64,000 nucleotides of DNA, taken from positions 3,229,501 to 3,293,500 of the forward strand of contig NZ_CP071632.1 of NCBI RefSeq assembly GCF_017357385.1. The letters are read 5' to 3'. This document shows positions 16,640 to 25,829 of the stretch, piece after piece. The notes beneath the pieces are model-generated. The model did not search any database and had not been told where the DNA came from. It saw nothing but the letters and a program-made list of their open reading frames with translations. Position 1 is the first letter of the stretch. Each line of letters starts with the position of its first letter. This DNA comes from Rhizobium sp. NZLR1. Its GTDB lineage: Bacteria; Pseudomonadota; Alphaproteobacteria; Rhizobiales; Rhizobiaceae. Made by a program: the position numbers and the translations under genes.

Positions 16640-17248
16640 ATGAGCCAGGAAACTTACGAGCTCAAGGCCGAGGCGCGCGAACGGGTTGGTAAGGGGTCCG
16701 CCCGTGAACTTCGCCGCAACGGTTTAATTCCCGCTGTCATCTATGGTGACAAGCAGGCCCCCATTGCCATCGCTCTCAACACCAATGACGTGACGAAGCG
16801 CATTCATGCCGGTGGTTTCATGACCACCGTGGCGACGATCGAAGTCGACGGCAAGACGTACAAGGTTCTGCCGAAGGACTACCAGCTCGATCCGGTCCGT
16901 GACTTCACGATGCATGTCGATTTTCTGCGCGTCTCCGGCAACACCCAGGTGACCGTCGAAATCCCCGTTCACTTCATCAATGAAGCGAAGTCCCCGGGCA
17001 TCAAGGTCGGCGGCGTTCTGAACATCGTTCGCCATGAAGTCGAAGTTCATTGCCCGGCCGATGCGATCCCCGAATTCTTCAACGTTGACCTCAACGGCAA
17101 GAAGATCGGCGACAGCATCCATATTTCGGAAGTCACCCTGCCGAAGGGCGTCACCCCGGTCATCGACCGCGACTTCACGATCGCGACCATCATTGCCCCG
17201 GCCGGCGGCATTGACGAGACCGCTGCAGAAGTCGGAGCCGAAGGCTGA
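16640..17248 (+). CDS. rplY: 50S ribosomal protein L25 (general stress protein Ctc type)
   Basis: The protein has 202 residues, the long CTC form: an N-terminal 5S-rRNA-binding L25 domain (about 5-95, starting [31 protein letters not shown]) and a C-terminal TL5-like beta domain (to about 190). It binds 5S rRNA in the large subunit. GAAAGGA precedes the ATG. In many alphaproteobacteria pth follows directly; here a terminator and two inserted genes separate them (3.36 kb). Confidence 0.95.
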   Translation: MSQETYELKAEARERVGKGSARELRRNGLIPAVIYGDKQAPIAIALNTNDVTKRIHAGGFMTTVATIEVDGKTYKVLPKDYQLDPVRDFTMHVDFLRVSGNTQVTVEIPVHFINEAKSPGIKVGGVLNIVRHEVEVHCPADAIPEFFNVDLNGKKIGDSIHISEVTLPKGVTPVIDRDFTIATIIAPAGGIDETAAEVGAEG

Positions 17249-17276
17249 TCGCTTCGACCAATTTGTAAAGCATATG

Positions 17277-17305
17277 GCCCGCTTTCCCCTGGAAAGCGGG
17301 CTTTT
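17277..17305 (+). terminator. Rho-independent terminator of rplY
   Basis: GCCCGCTTTCC (17277-17287) and GGAAAGCGGGC (17291-17301) form a perfect 11-bp stem with a 3-nt loop, followed by TTTTC. It lies 29 bp after the rplY stop, so the GGDEF-EAL gene has its own promoter. Confidence 0.85.
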
Positions 17306-17434
17306 CATTGCCCGGCATAGGCCTCCGTTTCAGCAAATTTAATATATTCGTGAAAGCATGCCCCGTCAGCTGCGAAGAAGCCTGCCCGAACACGCAGCAG
17401 CAAATTTGGCCGGCCTGGGGAGTAGACGGAACCA

Positions 17435-19786
17435 ATGAACAATTCCGTTGAGAACAGATTTTTTGCGATAGTTTGTGGAGCGCTGCTTGTCTTTGTCGCT
17501 CCCCTCTTTGTTCTCTTCCTTTTTCTTTCCTCGGAACGGGCCGACAAGGAAATACGCGATCATATTTCTGTTCTTCTTGTCGCCAATGCCCAGGCGCTGG
17601 CAAAGCCGCTCTGGGATCTCGACGAGGAGAGCGTCACCCAGATCAGCGCGACGGTCGTTTCGCAGGGTGCCATCGTCAAAGTCGAGGTGCGCGACCAGTC
17701 GGGCCAGCTCGACATCAGTCAGTCCACCATCCCGCGCTCCTTCGACGGCAAGCTCGTCCAGGTGTCGCGTGCCATCATCTACAACACCGTCGACGGTCCG
17801 AAGAACCTTGGCAGCATCAGCGTCTATTATCCGGCGCTCGGTCTGTTCTCCGGCCTGAAGCAGGAAGAGGTCGTCTTCATCTCGATCTTCATCTTCGCGG
17901 TGCTGACCGTTTTCGGCACCGCGCTGATCGGCAACCGTTTCTTCGTTATCCAGCCGCTGATGCGGCTGACGGCAGCCATCGAGGCCACCCGCCAGCTGGG
18001 CTCCCGCCATCATGTCGACTGGCAATCGAACGATGAAATGGGACGGCTTGCCCGCAGCTTCAACGAGATGCAGACCAAGCTTGAAAGCGAGGAGAAGGAG
18101 CTGAAGCTCGCCCACCGCCGCGCCACCGACATCTATAATCTGACGCCCGCCATGCTCTTCTCGCTCGACGAGGAAGACCGCATCACCGCCGTCAGCGATT
18201 ACTGGCTGCTTGCCACAGGATATAACCGCGCCGCCGTCATCGGCCGCAACTTCGCCGATCTGGTCACATCAACCACCCGCGACAAGTTCCTCAAGCGCCG
18301 CCAGGCGGATAGCGGCATGACCGTCACCGTCAAGTTCGTCTGCCTGGATGGCCGCATCATGGACGTCCTCATCATGGAATCGGAGGCGGAAGCCGGCGTT
18401 CACGACCGCCTCTCGCTATCGGTCATGACCGATGTGACCGAACTCAAGGCCTCCGAAGATCGCAACCACCGCCAGGCGATCACCGACCATTTGACCGGGC
18501 TTCTCAATCGCCAGGGCTTCGAAGCCGTCCTCGACAACAAGATCGCCGCCGCCGACGCGGCAGGCCAGGAACTCGCCTGCCTCTTCGTCGATCTCGATCG
18601 CTTCAAATGGATCAACGACAATATGGGCCATGCCGCCGGCGACATGGCGCTGATCGAGCTTGTCGAGCGTCTGAAGACCTATCTTGCCCCCTCCGATGAG
18701 GCGGCCCGTCTCGGCGGCGACGAATTTGCCATCCTGCTGCCGGCGAAGGACGCCGAAAAACGCGCCAAGGTGATGTGCGAGCAGATCGCCTCGATCTTCG
18801 AAACGCCGTTCGCCCCCGACATGCATCTGAGCGCTTCCGTCGGCATCGCCATCTATCCGCACCATGCCGCAACCGCGGCCGAACTGCTGCAGAAATCCGA
18901 CCTGGCGATGTATGCCAAGAAACGCGACGGCAAGAATGGCGCGCAGCTCTTCGACAACGCGATGCTCGACCGGGCCCGCAGCCGCGCGGAGATCGAGGCC
19001 AATATCGAAGCCGGCCTCGTCGACAACTGGTTCGAGGCCTTCCTGCAGCCGATCGTCAATCTGAACGGTCGCGGTATTGCCGGTTTCGAAGCGCTGATGC
19101 GCCTCAACCATCCGCACAAGGGCTTGATGCCGCCGGCCGAGATCATCAGCGTCGCCGAAGAGACGGCAAAGATCGTCCGCGTCGGCAACGTCATCATGGA
19201 AAAGGCGATCTGCAATCTCGCGAAAATCTCCCGCATATCAGGCATGCAGGATACCTATCTCGCCATCAACTTCTCGCCGCTGCAGTTCGAGCCGGCGCTG
19301 CCGGCCCGCCTCGCTGCCATCGTCGGTCGCCATGGCATCCGCCCCGAGCGAATCGTCGTCGAGATCACCGAAGCCGTTTTGATGCACGACAACCCGCAGA
19401 TCCGTATGATCGTCACCGAGCTTCGCCGCTTCGGCTGCCGCATCGCGCTTGACGATTTCGGCACCGGTTATTCGTCGCTGAGCTACCTCAACCGCTTCCC
19501 TGTCGACATCATCAAGATCGATCAGTCCTTCACCCGCGCCATCAACGACGGTGATGACGACGTGCGCCAGAAGAGCCGCATGCTGATCGAAGGCATTACC
19601 ACGCTCTCCCACAAGATGAACTGCACCGTCATCGCCGAGGGCATCGAGACCGAAGAGGAATGCCGCACGCTTCACCAGATGGGGCTTGATTATGGCCAGG
19701 GCTACCTCTTCCATCGTCCACAGCATGCAGCCATGCTGATCGAGCAACTGATAGCCTCGGAATCGGCCGTCGCACGCGCCTCATGA
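17435..19786 (+). CDS. Membrane GGDEF-EAL protein with periplasmic sensor, HAMP and PAS
   Basis: The protein has 783 residues: TM1 (about 9-31), a periplasmic domain (about 33-143), TM2 (about 145-167), HAMP (to about 222), a PAS-like domain (about 230-335), GGDEF (about 345-505) and EAL (about 525-775). The cyclase motif is RLGGDEFAIL; no RxxD inhibitory site precedes it. The phosphodiesterase residues all look intact: EALMR, INFSPLQF, EITEAVL, LDDFGTGYSS, IIKIDQSF, EGIE. It therefore could make and degrade c-di-GMP. A solute-binding protein gene follows 13 bp downstream with a strong ribosome-binding site, which suggests a two-protein ligand sensor. Confidence 0.93.
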   Translation: MNNSVENRFFAIVCGALLVFVAPLFVLFLFLSSERADKEIRDHISVLLVANAQALAKPLWDLDEESVTQISATVVSQGAIVKVEVRDQSGQLDISQSTIPRSFDGKLVQVSRAIIYNTVDGPKNLGSISVYYPALGLFSGLKQEEVVFISIFIFAVLTVFGTALIGNRFFVIQPLMRLTAAIEATRQLGSRHHVDWQSNDEMGRLARSFNEMQTKLESEEKELKLAHRRATDIYNLTPAMLFSLDEEDRITAVSDYWLLATGYNRAAVIGRNFADLVTSTTRDKFLKRRQADSGMTVTVKFVCLDGRIMDVLIMESEAEAGVHDRLSLSVMTDVTELKASEDRNHRQAITDHLTGLLNRQGFEAVLDNKIAAADAAGQELACLFVDLDRFKWINDNMGHAAGDMALIELVERLKTYLAPSDEAARLGGDEFAILLPAKDAEKRAKVMCEQIASIFETPFAPDMHLSASVGIAIYPHHAATAAELLQKSDLAMYAKKRDGKNGAQLFDNAMLDRARSRAEIEANIEAGLVDNWFEAFLQPIVNLNGRGIAGFEALMRLNHPHKGLMPPAEIISVAEETAKIVRVGNVIMEKAICNLAKISRISGMQDTYLAINFSPLQFEPALPARLAAIVGRHGIRPERIVVEITEAVLMHDNPQIRMIVTELRRFGCRIALDDFGTGYSSLSYLNRFPVDIIKIDQSFTRAINDGDDDVRQKSRMLIEGITTLSHKMNCTVIAEGIETEEECRTLHQMGLDYGQGYLFHRPQHAAMLIEQLIASESAVARAS

Positions 19787-19799
19787 AGGAGATGATACG

Positions 19800-20513
19800 A
19801 TGAAAAAGCTCCTGCTTCTCGCATGCCTGGCGCTGCCCGGCGCTGCCCATGCGCAAACGGTGACTTTCACCACCGAGGATTATGCCCCCTTCAACTATCG
19901 CGAAGGCAAGGAGATCAAGGGCGCGACCGTCGAGCAGGTCGAAAAGTTGATGGCCGCGATCGGCGTTGACTACACGATCGAGGTCATGCCGTGGGCGCGC
20001 GCCTTCGGCCTTGCCCGCACGGCGCCGATGACCTGTGTGTTCGCCACCGCCCACAATGGCGCCCGCGACCCGTTGTTCAAATGGGTCGAGCCGCTGCTGA
20101 TCGATCGCAACATCCTGATCACCCGCAAGGGTTCGGGCGTCACCGCCAATAATCTGGACGAGGCGAAGAAATACACGATCGGCACCCAACGCGAGGATTA
20201 TACCGAGACGATCCTGAAGGAGAAGGGTTTCACCAAGCTCGATGTCGCCAGCGACTTCAACGCGACGCTACGCAAGCTGCTCGGCGGACGCATCGACATG
20301 ATGCCGATCTCCGAACTCTATTTCGAAAAGCTGAAGGCCGACCAGCCGGTGGAAATGGTGACCGTACTCTCCGCCCAGCCGATGAGCATCGCCTGCGAGA
20401 AAAGCTTTCCGGACGATCTGCTCGCCAGGATGCAGGCTGCCCTCGACAAGCTGATCGCCGATGGCGACCAGAAGCAGATCTTCCTGAAATACGGCATGAA
20501 CCTGTCGGAGTGA
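19800..20513 (+). CDS. Periplasmic solute-binding protein (family 3) without a transporter
   Basis: The protein has 237 residues with a signal peptide (MKKLLLLACLALPGAAHA, cleavage about 18/19). It has the SBP family-3 fold: FTTEDYAPFNYREG near the start, VMPWARAFGLA, then YTIGTQREDY, GRIDMMPISELYF. The ATG lies 13 bp after the GGDEF-EAL stop with AAGGAGATG upstream, so the two genes are co-translated. No permease or ATPase gene is nearby. The PWxRA pattern is common in family members that serve signalling proteins rather than transport. The ligand, by family, may be an amino acid or amine; unknown. Confidence 0.88.
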   Translation: MKKLLLLACLALPGAAHAQTVTFTTEDYAPFNYREGKEIKGATVEQVEKLMAAIGVDYTIEVMPWARAFGLARTAPMTCVFATAHNGARDPLFKWVEPLLIDRNILITRKGSGVTANNLDEAKKYTIGTQREDYTETILKEKGFTKLDVASDFNATLRKLLGGRIDMMPISELYFEKLKADQPVEMVTVLSAQPMSIACEKSFPDDLLARMQAALDKLIADGDQKQIFLKYGMNLSE

Positions 20514-20605
20514 TTCTGCTCAACTGGCTCATGCCCTTTCCGCTTGACTTTGCCATCGTTTCGCGGTGGTGAACGTCGGGACGTTCTAGCGAAGAAAGAC
20601 AGGCC

Positions 20606-21337
20606 ATGCTGATCATCGCGGGTCTCGGCAATCCCGGCAGCAAATACGCCGGCAACCGGCACAATATCGGCTTCATGGCCGTCGACGCCATTCAGCGGCG
20701 CCACAGCTTCTCGCACTGGTCGAAGAAGTTCAGGGCCGAAATCGCCGAAGGCGAAGTCGGCGGCGAGAAGGTGCTGCTGATCAAGCCGCAGACCTTTATG
20801 AATCTTTCCGGTGAGGCCGTCGGCGAGGCGATGCGCTTCTACAAACTCGAGCCCGCCGACCTTGTGGCGATCTACGACGAACTCGACCTTCCCCCCGGTA
20901 AGGCGCGGCTGAAGACCGGCGGCGGCCATGGCGGCCACAACGGCATCAAGTCGCTCGACGCCCATTGCGGCAGGGAATACCGGCGGCTGCGCCTCGGCAT
21001 CGGCCATCCCGGCGTCAAGGACATGGTGCAGAACCACGTGCTCGGCGATTTCGCCAAGGCCGACAAGGCCTGGCTGGAGCCGCTTCTCGACACGCTTGCC
21101 GACAATGCCGACATGCTGGTGCGAAACGAGGATTCGCAGCTGATGAACAAGATCGCGCTGGCGCTCGGCGGCAAGGCCGAGGAGGAAAAGCCGCGGAAGG
21201 CGAACAAGACGACCGAAAAGAAGCCGGCCGGCCAGTCGCATATCCACCAGGCCCGCAATCACAATCAGCCGAAGCTCCTGACCACTGGTCCGATGGCCGA
21301 TATTCTGAAGAAGATGTTCGGCAACGAGGGAGAATGA
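20606..21337 (+). CDS. pth: Peptidyl-tRNA hydrolase with C-terminal extension
   Basis: The protein has 243 residues. It frees tRNA from peptidyl-tRNA that drops off ribosomes. Catalytic residues: Asn in [18 protein letters not shown], His in the same motif, Asp in [24 protein letters not shown]. The enzyme core ends near residue 190; the remaining 50 residues are a charged Lys/Glu-rich tail ([18 protein letters not shown]) ending [10 protein letters not shown], which is usual in rhizobia. The GNAT gene overlaps by 4 bp (ATGA). Confidence 0.95.
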   Translation: MLIIAGLGNPGSKYAGNRHNIGFMAVDAIQRRHSFSHWSKKFRAEIAEGEVGGEKVLLIKPQTFMNLSGEAVGEAMRFYKLEPADLVAIYDELDLPPGKARLKTGGGHGGHNGIKSLDAHCGREYRRLRLGIGHPGVKDMVQNHVLGDFAKADKAWLEPLLDTLADNADMLVRNEDSQLMNKIALALGGKAEEEKPRKANKTTEKKPAGQSHIHQARNHNQPKLLTTGPMADILKKMFGNEGE

Positions 21338-21795
21338 GACTGGTGCCGGAGCGGAATGTCGCCATCCGCGCCGCCGTTGCAAGCGATCTACCGGGACTGA
21401 CCCTCCTCTATCGGCATTTGAACCCGGCCGATCCGGTTCTCGACAAAGCCATGGCCGAAGAACGCTTCTCCGCCATCCTCGCTCAGCCCGGAATGACTGT
21501 TTTCATCGGCTTTGCCGGCGATCTCGCCGCTGCCACCGCCACCCTGATCGTCGTGCCGAATCTGACGCGGAACGGCGCCTCCTATGCGCTGATCGAAAAC
21601 GTCGTCACCCATGCCGGTCACCGCCAGTGCGGTTATGCCGGCAGCGTCATCGGCCATGCGGTGACTGAGGCCTGGAAGGCCGGCTGTTACAAGGTGATGC
21701 TGCTCACCGGCTCGACCAACCCGGCAACGCATCGCTTCTACGAAAACTGCGGCTTCGTGCGAGGTAAGACCGGCTTTCAGATCCGCCGGCCCTGA
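21334..21795 (+). CDS. GNAT-family N-acetyltransferase
   Basis: The protein has 153 residues with a full acetyl-CoA fold: [19 protein letters not shown] (first helix), [24 protein letters not shown] (motif A with the Q/R-xx-G-x-A-like turn), and [31 protein letters not shown] (motif B). Its start overlaps the pth stop by ATGA, so it is translated together with pth. The substrate is unknown; the close link with pth is a repeated rhizobial arrangement as far as I recall. Confidence 0.85.
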   Translation: MRLVPERNVAIRAAVASDLPGLTLLYRHLNPADPVLDKAMAEERFSAILAQPGMTVFIGFAGDLAAATATLIVVPNLTRNGASYALIENVVTHAGHRQCGYAGSVIGHAVTEAWKAGCYKVMLLTGSTNPATHRFYENCGFVRGKTGFQIRRP

Positions 21796-21803
21796 ATCCG
21801 AAC

Positions 21804-22115
21804 TTATTCCTCCGGCTCCGTCGTGAACATCAACGGAAAGCCCATTTCCTTCGCAAGGTCTATGCCCTCCTTGGCCTTGGTCTCGGCAATATCCCTGGCG
21901 CAGACCACGACCACGCAGGAGCCGAGCTTGTGCGCGGTCATCATCACCCGGTAGCCAGTCTCCTCGCTCATACGGAAGACTGACTTCAAGATCATAATGA
22001 CCAATTCGCGCGGGGTATAATCGTCATTGACGAGAATGACTTTGTAGAGCTTCGGCTTGTCCAGCTTCAGCTTCACCTTGGTCTTCGGCTTAAGGGCTAT
22101 GTCATTGTCACTCAT
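21804..22115 (-). CDS. clpS: ATP-dependent Clp protease adaptor ClpS (second copy type)
   Basis: The protein has 103 residues. It delivers N-end-rule substrates to ClpAP. The core is YKVILVNDDYTPRELVIMILKSVF, then MMTAHKLGSCVVVVCARDIAETKAKEGIDLAKEMGFPLMFTTEPEE. It is not next to clpA; rhizobia commonly carry clpS1 beside clpA and a separate clpS2, and the distant position here fits clpS2. Its N-degron binding pocket residues (Asn-Asp in VNDD, Met in IMILK) are present. Confidence 0.92.
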   Translation of the reverse strand: MSDNDIALKPKTKVKLKLDKPKLYKVILVNDDYTPRELVIMILKSVFRMSEETGYRVMMTAHKLGSCVVVVCARDIAETKAKEGIDLAKEMGFPLMFTTEPEE

Positions 22116-22430
22116 CGGAAAAATCCACCCGTTGACATGGGTCAGGAAATGTCAAGACCATTGAATCATTGTCGATGACGAGTTTTCGACAGGCCGCCGC
22201 CGCAATTCCCAGTTTGAATGCAGCAGCGCCAGTCTGGCATCGAGAGGGTCAATTGGGTGACCGGCATACTGACGACATCCGCCGAGCGTCGAAATCCCCG
22301 TCGCCATCAAGAATAGGTCAGCACCGATCCATCGGCAAGTGAGCAAGGTAAAAGCTCTCTAAGACTTGACCACATTGCTCCTTTATCCCATAGGCACCAG
22401 CAACGAATTTAAGAACAGCAGGTATTCGCC
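22116..22430. other. 315-bp gap with ychF promoter; no convincing gene
   Basis: A 64-codon minus-strand frame (22152-22346) has no ribosome-binding site and no recognisable family. TTGACC at 22366-22371 and CATAGG at 22389-22394 (17-bp spacer) are a candidate ychF promoter. Nothing else was seen. Confidence 0.4.
22366..22394 (+). promoter_or_regulatory. Candidate ychF promoter
   Basis: TTGACC (-35, 5 of 6 consensus bases) and CATAGG (-10, 3 of 6) are 17 bp apart, about 37 bp before the ychF ATG. Confidence 0.35.
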
Positions 22431-23534
22431 ATGGGTTTCAAATGCGGCATCGTCGGTCTGCCGAACGTCGGCAAATCAACCCTCTTCAACGCGCTCACCA
22501 AGACGGCCGCGGCACAGGCGGCGAACTATCCCTTCTGCACTATCGAGCCGAACACTGGTGAAGTCGCCGTGCCCGATCCGCGCATGCGCAAGCTTGCCGA
22601 CATCGCCAAGTCGAAGGAGCTGATCCCGACCCGGATCTCCTTCGTCGACATCGCCGGCCTAGTGCGCGGCGCCTCGAAGGGTGAAGGTCTCGGCAACCAG
22701 TTCCTCGCCAATATCCGCGAAGTCGATGCCATCGTCCATGTGCTGCGCTGCTTCGAAGACAGCGACATCACCCATGTCGAAGGCCGCATCAATCCTGTCG
22801 CCGATGCTGAGACCATCGAGACCGAGTTGATGCTCGCCGACCTCGAAAGCCTGGAGCGCCGGACAGAGCAGACGCGCAAGCGCGCCACCGGCAAGGACAA
22901 GGAGTCGATGGCGATGCTGCCGATCATGGAAGCGTCGCTGAAGCTGCTCAACGAAGGCCAGCCGGTGCGCACGCTGCTGTCGACGCTCGATGCCGAGGAA
23001 ATCGCAATCCTCAAGAGCCTCAACCTTTTGACCTCGCATCCCGTGCTCTACGTCTGCAACGTCGCCGAGGCCGAGGCTTCGACCGGCAACGAATTCACCG
23101 AGGCCGTCGCCGTCATGGCTCGCGAACAGGGTGCCGAAACCGTCGTCATCTCGGCGGCGATCGAGGCTGAGGTCGCTCAGCTTCCCGAGGATGAGGCCAA
23201 GGAATTCCTCTCCGCCCTCGACCTTGACGAGGCCGGCCTCGACCGGCTGATCCGCGCCGGTTACAAGCTGCTCCACCTCATCACCTATTTCACCGTCGGC
23301 CCGAAGGAAACGCGTGCCTGGACGATCGAGCGCGGCACCAAGGCGCCGCAGGCCGCCGGCGTCATCCATTCGGATTTCGAGCGCGGCTTCATCCGCGCCA
23401 ACACCATCGCCTATGACGACTACATCAAATTCAACGGCGAAGTCGGCGCCAAGGATGCCGGCAAGGCGCGTGACGAAGGCAAGGAATACGTCGTCCAGGA
23501 CGGCGACGTCATCCACTTCCGCTTCAACACCTAA
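22431..23534 (+). CDS. ychF: Ribosome-binding ATPase YchF/Ola1
   Basis: The protein has 367 residues. It has the OBG-like P-loop [15 protein letters not shown], switch region [35 protein letters not shown], and the NxxE G4 motif (VCNVAEAE) that favours ATP over GTP. The C-terminal TGS-like domain runs from about 280 ([20 protein letters not shown]). It binds the ribosome and is linked to oxidative-stress responses and translation control. Pth-GNAT/ychF proximity is conserved in many proteobacteria. Confidence 0.95.
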   Translation: MGFKCGIVGLPNVGKSTLFNALTKTAAAQAANYPFCTIEPNTGEVAVPDPRMRKLADIAKSKELIPTRISFVDIAGLVRGASKGEGLGNQFLANIREVDAIVHVLRCFEDSDITHVEGRINPVADAETIETELMLADLESLERRTEQTRKRATGKDKESMAMLPIMEASLKLLNEGQPVRTLLSTLDAEEIAILKSLNLLTSHPVLYVCNVAEAEASTGNEFTEAVAVMAREQGAETVVISAAIEAEVAQLPEDEAKEFLSALDLDEAGLDRLIRAGYKLLHLITYFTVGPKETRAWTIERGTKAPQAAGVIHSDFERGFIRANTIAYDDYIKFNGEVGAKDAGKARDEGKEYVVQDGDVIHFRFNT

Positions 23535-23557
23535 GTGAAAACGCTGCCGCCTTAGCC

Positions 23558-24661
23558 TTAACCCGGCGGCAGTCGGTTTGCGATTGCCGGCGGCAGTGCA
23601 CGCAGCACCAGCCGCCGAAGTGGCATCCAACCGGTGCCGATGATTAATACGATTGCGCCGACGACAATCAGCGTCGAGAAGATATAGGTGTCGGCTGTGG
23701 CGCTTCCCTGCCGGAAGACGCTGAAGATCGCCACGCCGAGCGACAGAAGCCCTGATGTCACGAAGGCGCGCCGGTCGATGATGAGACCGATCAGCATCAG
23801 CGCCGTCACCGTCGCAACGACTGCAGGTGTCCGCGCCGACATGTTCGCGACGTCGAAGATATGGACGTCTCCCCCGAACGACAGCAGGGAAACCGTGCTG
23901 TAGAGCAGCGCCGGCGCGGCGCCGAGATGCAGCCAGAAAGCGATGTCGGAACGCGTCGTCCGTCGCAGCCGGTCGCCGAGATCGAAATAGAGCGCCATGG
24001 CAAACAGTCCGAGCGCGCAGATAAGGGCAAGCAGCGCCAACGCGACGGGATGATCGAGGAAAAACGCAGGATTGCTGCTCGCCCATTGCACCAGCCGCAA
24101 AAGCAGAGTGAGGACGAAAGCAAGCACCGACATGATGCAGAGCGCAAGCGACAGCGGCACGCGATACCGGACATAATAAGCGCCGAGGATGATCGGGAAG
24201 CCGGCGACGAACTGCGTCGCCTCCGCTCCGAAAGATTGGGAGGTCGGCGTCCACGGCGGGAAGAAACGGGACATCAGCAGGCATGTCCAGCAGAACAGCG
24301 CGATCGTCAGGCTGACGGCCGGCAGGGCAAGCCGCTGGCGGTTCACCAGGATTTCCGAAAGCACGATGATGGCAGGCAGCACGGCATAAAGTGCGGCAAG
24401 CCCCCAGAGGCCGCAAAGCGCCACGATAACGCCGATGGTGATCAGCACGTCGTGGAAGCCGCGCACGAAACGCGGCGTCTCTGTGTCCGACCATGCCTGT
24501 CCCTGCGCCGCCACGGCCGGCCGCCCCTCGGCAACGCCGATGGCGTGCCCGACGACGGCGACGCCGCGCTCGCTCAGAAATGGCAAAAGCCGCCCGCCCG
24601 CCTCCGGCGAAATCAGCCCTTCGCGCGCTGCCTCGTCGAGTATCGACCTTAGTTCAGTCAT
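23558..24661 (-). CDS. Polytopic membrane protein, DUF2157-like
   Basis: The protein has 367 residues. A soluble N-terminal part (about 1-85, LRSILDEAAREGLISPEAGGRL) resembles the DUF2157 start, and about ten hydrophobic segments follow. It ends in a short basic tail. It converges with ychF (24 bp apart) and stands alone. No transporter or enzyme motif is apparent; the function is unknown. Confidence 0.7.
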   Translation of the reverse strand: MTELRSILDEAAREGLISPEAGGRLLPFLSERGVAVVGHAIGVAEGRPAVAAQGQAWSDTETPRFVRGFHDVLITIGVIVALCGLWGLAALYAVLPAIIVLSEILVNRQRLALPAVSLTIALFCWTCLLMSRFFPPWTPTSQSFGAEATQFVAGFPIILGAYYVRYRVPLSLALCIMSVLAFVLTLLLRLVQWASSNPAFFLDHPVALALLALICALGLFAMALYFDLGDRLRRTTRSDIAFWLHLGAAPALLYSTVSLLSFGGDVHIFDVANMSARTPAVVATVTALMLIGLIIDRRAFVTSGLLSLGVAIFSVFRQGSATADTYIFSTLIVVGAIVLIIGTGWMPLRRLVLRALPPAIANRLPPG

Positions 24662-24714
24662 GCCGGTTTATCTCCCCGGAATCATTGAGCCCGCGCGGAT
24701 GCTATTGTAAGCAC

Positions 24715-24826
24715 TAGAGCAAGACGCCGAAAAGTGTAAGCGGTTTTCTTATGACATCATGCTCTAACTCTTTAATTCAGAACAGGAATCAGATTTTAGG
24801 CCGACCTGCCTAAAACATCCTGTTCT
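24715..24826. repeat. Rhizobial intergenic mosaic repeat (type B), nested palindromes
   Basis: The first palindrome has arms TAGAGCA (24715-24721) and TGCTCTA (24760-24766), enclosing a stretch CCGAAAAGTGTAAGCGGTTTTCT well known from Rhizobium intergenic regions. The second has outer arms AGAACAGGA (24779-24787) and TCCTGTTCT (24818-24826) and inner arms TTTTAGGC (24794-24801) and GCCTAAAA (24808-24815), all perfect. It sits directly upstream of the MaoC pair. Confidence 0.6.
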
Positions 24827-24852
24827 AGGCGCTGCATATGGCGGAGGTACGA

Positions 24853-25344
24853 ATGACGGCAGAAAAGCTTTCCCTAGAGGATTTCCAGCCCGGCCGCCGC
24901 TTCGCCCTCGGTCCAAAGCTGGTGTTGGCCGAGGAAATCATCGAGTTTGCGCGGGAATTCGATCAGCAGCCCATGCATCTCGACGAGGCTGCCGGCCGCG
25001 CCAGCATTCTAGGCGGGCTCGCGGCCTCCGGCTGGCATACCTCTTCGATGCTCATGCGCATGATGGCCGACAGCTATATCCTGAACGCGCTCTGCGAGGG
25101 TGCGCCGGGCATAGACCTGATGGAATGGCGCAAGCCGGTGCTGGCAGGCGACACGCTGCAAGGCCACTCGACCGTGCTCGAAGCCCGGCCGATGCGCTCG
25201 CGCTCCGGAATGGGCATCGTCAAGTTCCGTCACGAGATGGAAAACCAGCGCGGCGAACTCGTTTGTCTCTCGGAGAATTCGGTCATGATCCGAATGCACC
25301 CCGGCCTCACTGACATCAGCATCAGCCCGGAGACATCAGCATGA
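24853..25344 (+). CDS. MaoC-family dehydratase (hot-dog fold), first of a pair
   Basis: The protein has 163 residues. GGAGG lies 7 bases before the ATG at 24853; an ATG at 24838 has none. The hydratase-2 motif with Asp and His is in FAREFDQQPMHLDEAAGRAS, followed by GGLAASGWHTSSMLMRMM. Such single-domain proteins hydrate trans-2-enoyl-CoA or related thioesters. The next MaoC gene overlaps by 4 bp, so the two may form a heterodimer that mimics the eukaryotic two-domain enzyme; this is inference. Confidence 0.85.
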   Translation: MTAEKLSLEDFQPGRRFALGPKLVLAEEIIEFAREFDQQPMHLDEAAGRASILGGLAASGWHTSSMLMRMMADSYILNALCEGAPGIDLMEWRKPVLAGDTLQGHSTVLEARPMRSRSGMGIVKFRHEMENQRGELVCLSENSVMIRMHPGLTDISISPETSA

Positions 25345-25808
25345 GAATGTCCGAGCTTTGCGCCGTCGGCGAGAAGGCCGAGATCGGCAGCTACACCTTC
25401 ACCGAGGAAAACATCATCCGCTTCGCGACGCGCTTCGATCCGCAGCGTTTTCACGTCGACAAGGAAGCAGCCAAGGATACCCTCTTCGGCGGCCTTTGCG
25501 CTTCGGGATGGCACACCACCGCCGCCTGGATGCGGACCTTCCTCGCCTTCTGGAAAAGCCAGAGCGTCGCCCTCGCACAAAGAGGCATGACGGCTCCGAA
25601 CCTCGGCCCTTCACCCGGCTTCCAGAAACTGCAATGGCTGCGGCCGATCTTCCCAGGCGACGTCGTGACCTATTCCGTCACCCTCCTTTCCAGCCGGCCG
25701 CTCGCGTCGCGGCCGGGCTGGCACCTCAACACCATCCTCTGCGAGGGCGCCAATCAGAACGGCGATCCCGTCATGCGCTTCGAAAGCGGCGTCTTGGAAT
25801 TCGACTGA
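25341..25808 (+). CDS. MaoC-family dehydratase, second of a pair
   Basis: The protein has 155 residues. Its motif ATRFDPQRFHVDKEAAKDTLFGGLCASGWHT carries the catalytic Asp and His. Its ATG overlaps the stop of the first MaoC gene (ATGA). It is clearly related to the first (same GGL.ASGWHT sequence) but differs in the middle, as expected for subunits of a hetero-oligomer or for enzymes with different acyl chains. The gene converges with apt, 21 bp apart. Confidence 0.85.
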   Translation: MRMSELCAVGEKAEIGSYTFTEENIIRFATRFDPQRFHVDKEAAKDTLFGGLCASGWHTTAAWMRTFLAFWKSQSVALAQRGMTAPNLGPSPGFQKLQWLRPIFPGDVVTYSVTLLSSRPLASRPGWHLNTILCEGANQNGDPVMRFESGVLEFD

Positions 25809-25829
25809 CGCCGCGTGCGGAATGCCGGG

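Noticed and set aside
22152..22346. 64-codon minus-strand ORF between clpS and ychF
   Set aside because: No ribosome-binding site, no family resemblance; treated as non-coding.
22659..24494. 611-codon minus-strand open frame
   Set aside because: Spans both the antisense of ychF and an alternate frame of the DUF2157-like gene; two clear genes explain the region.
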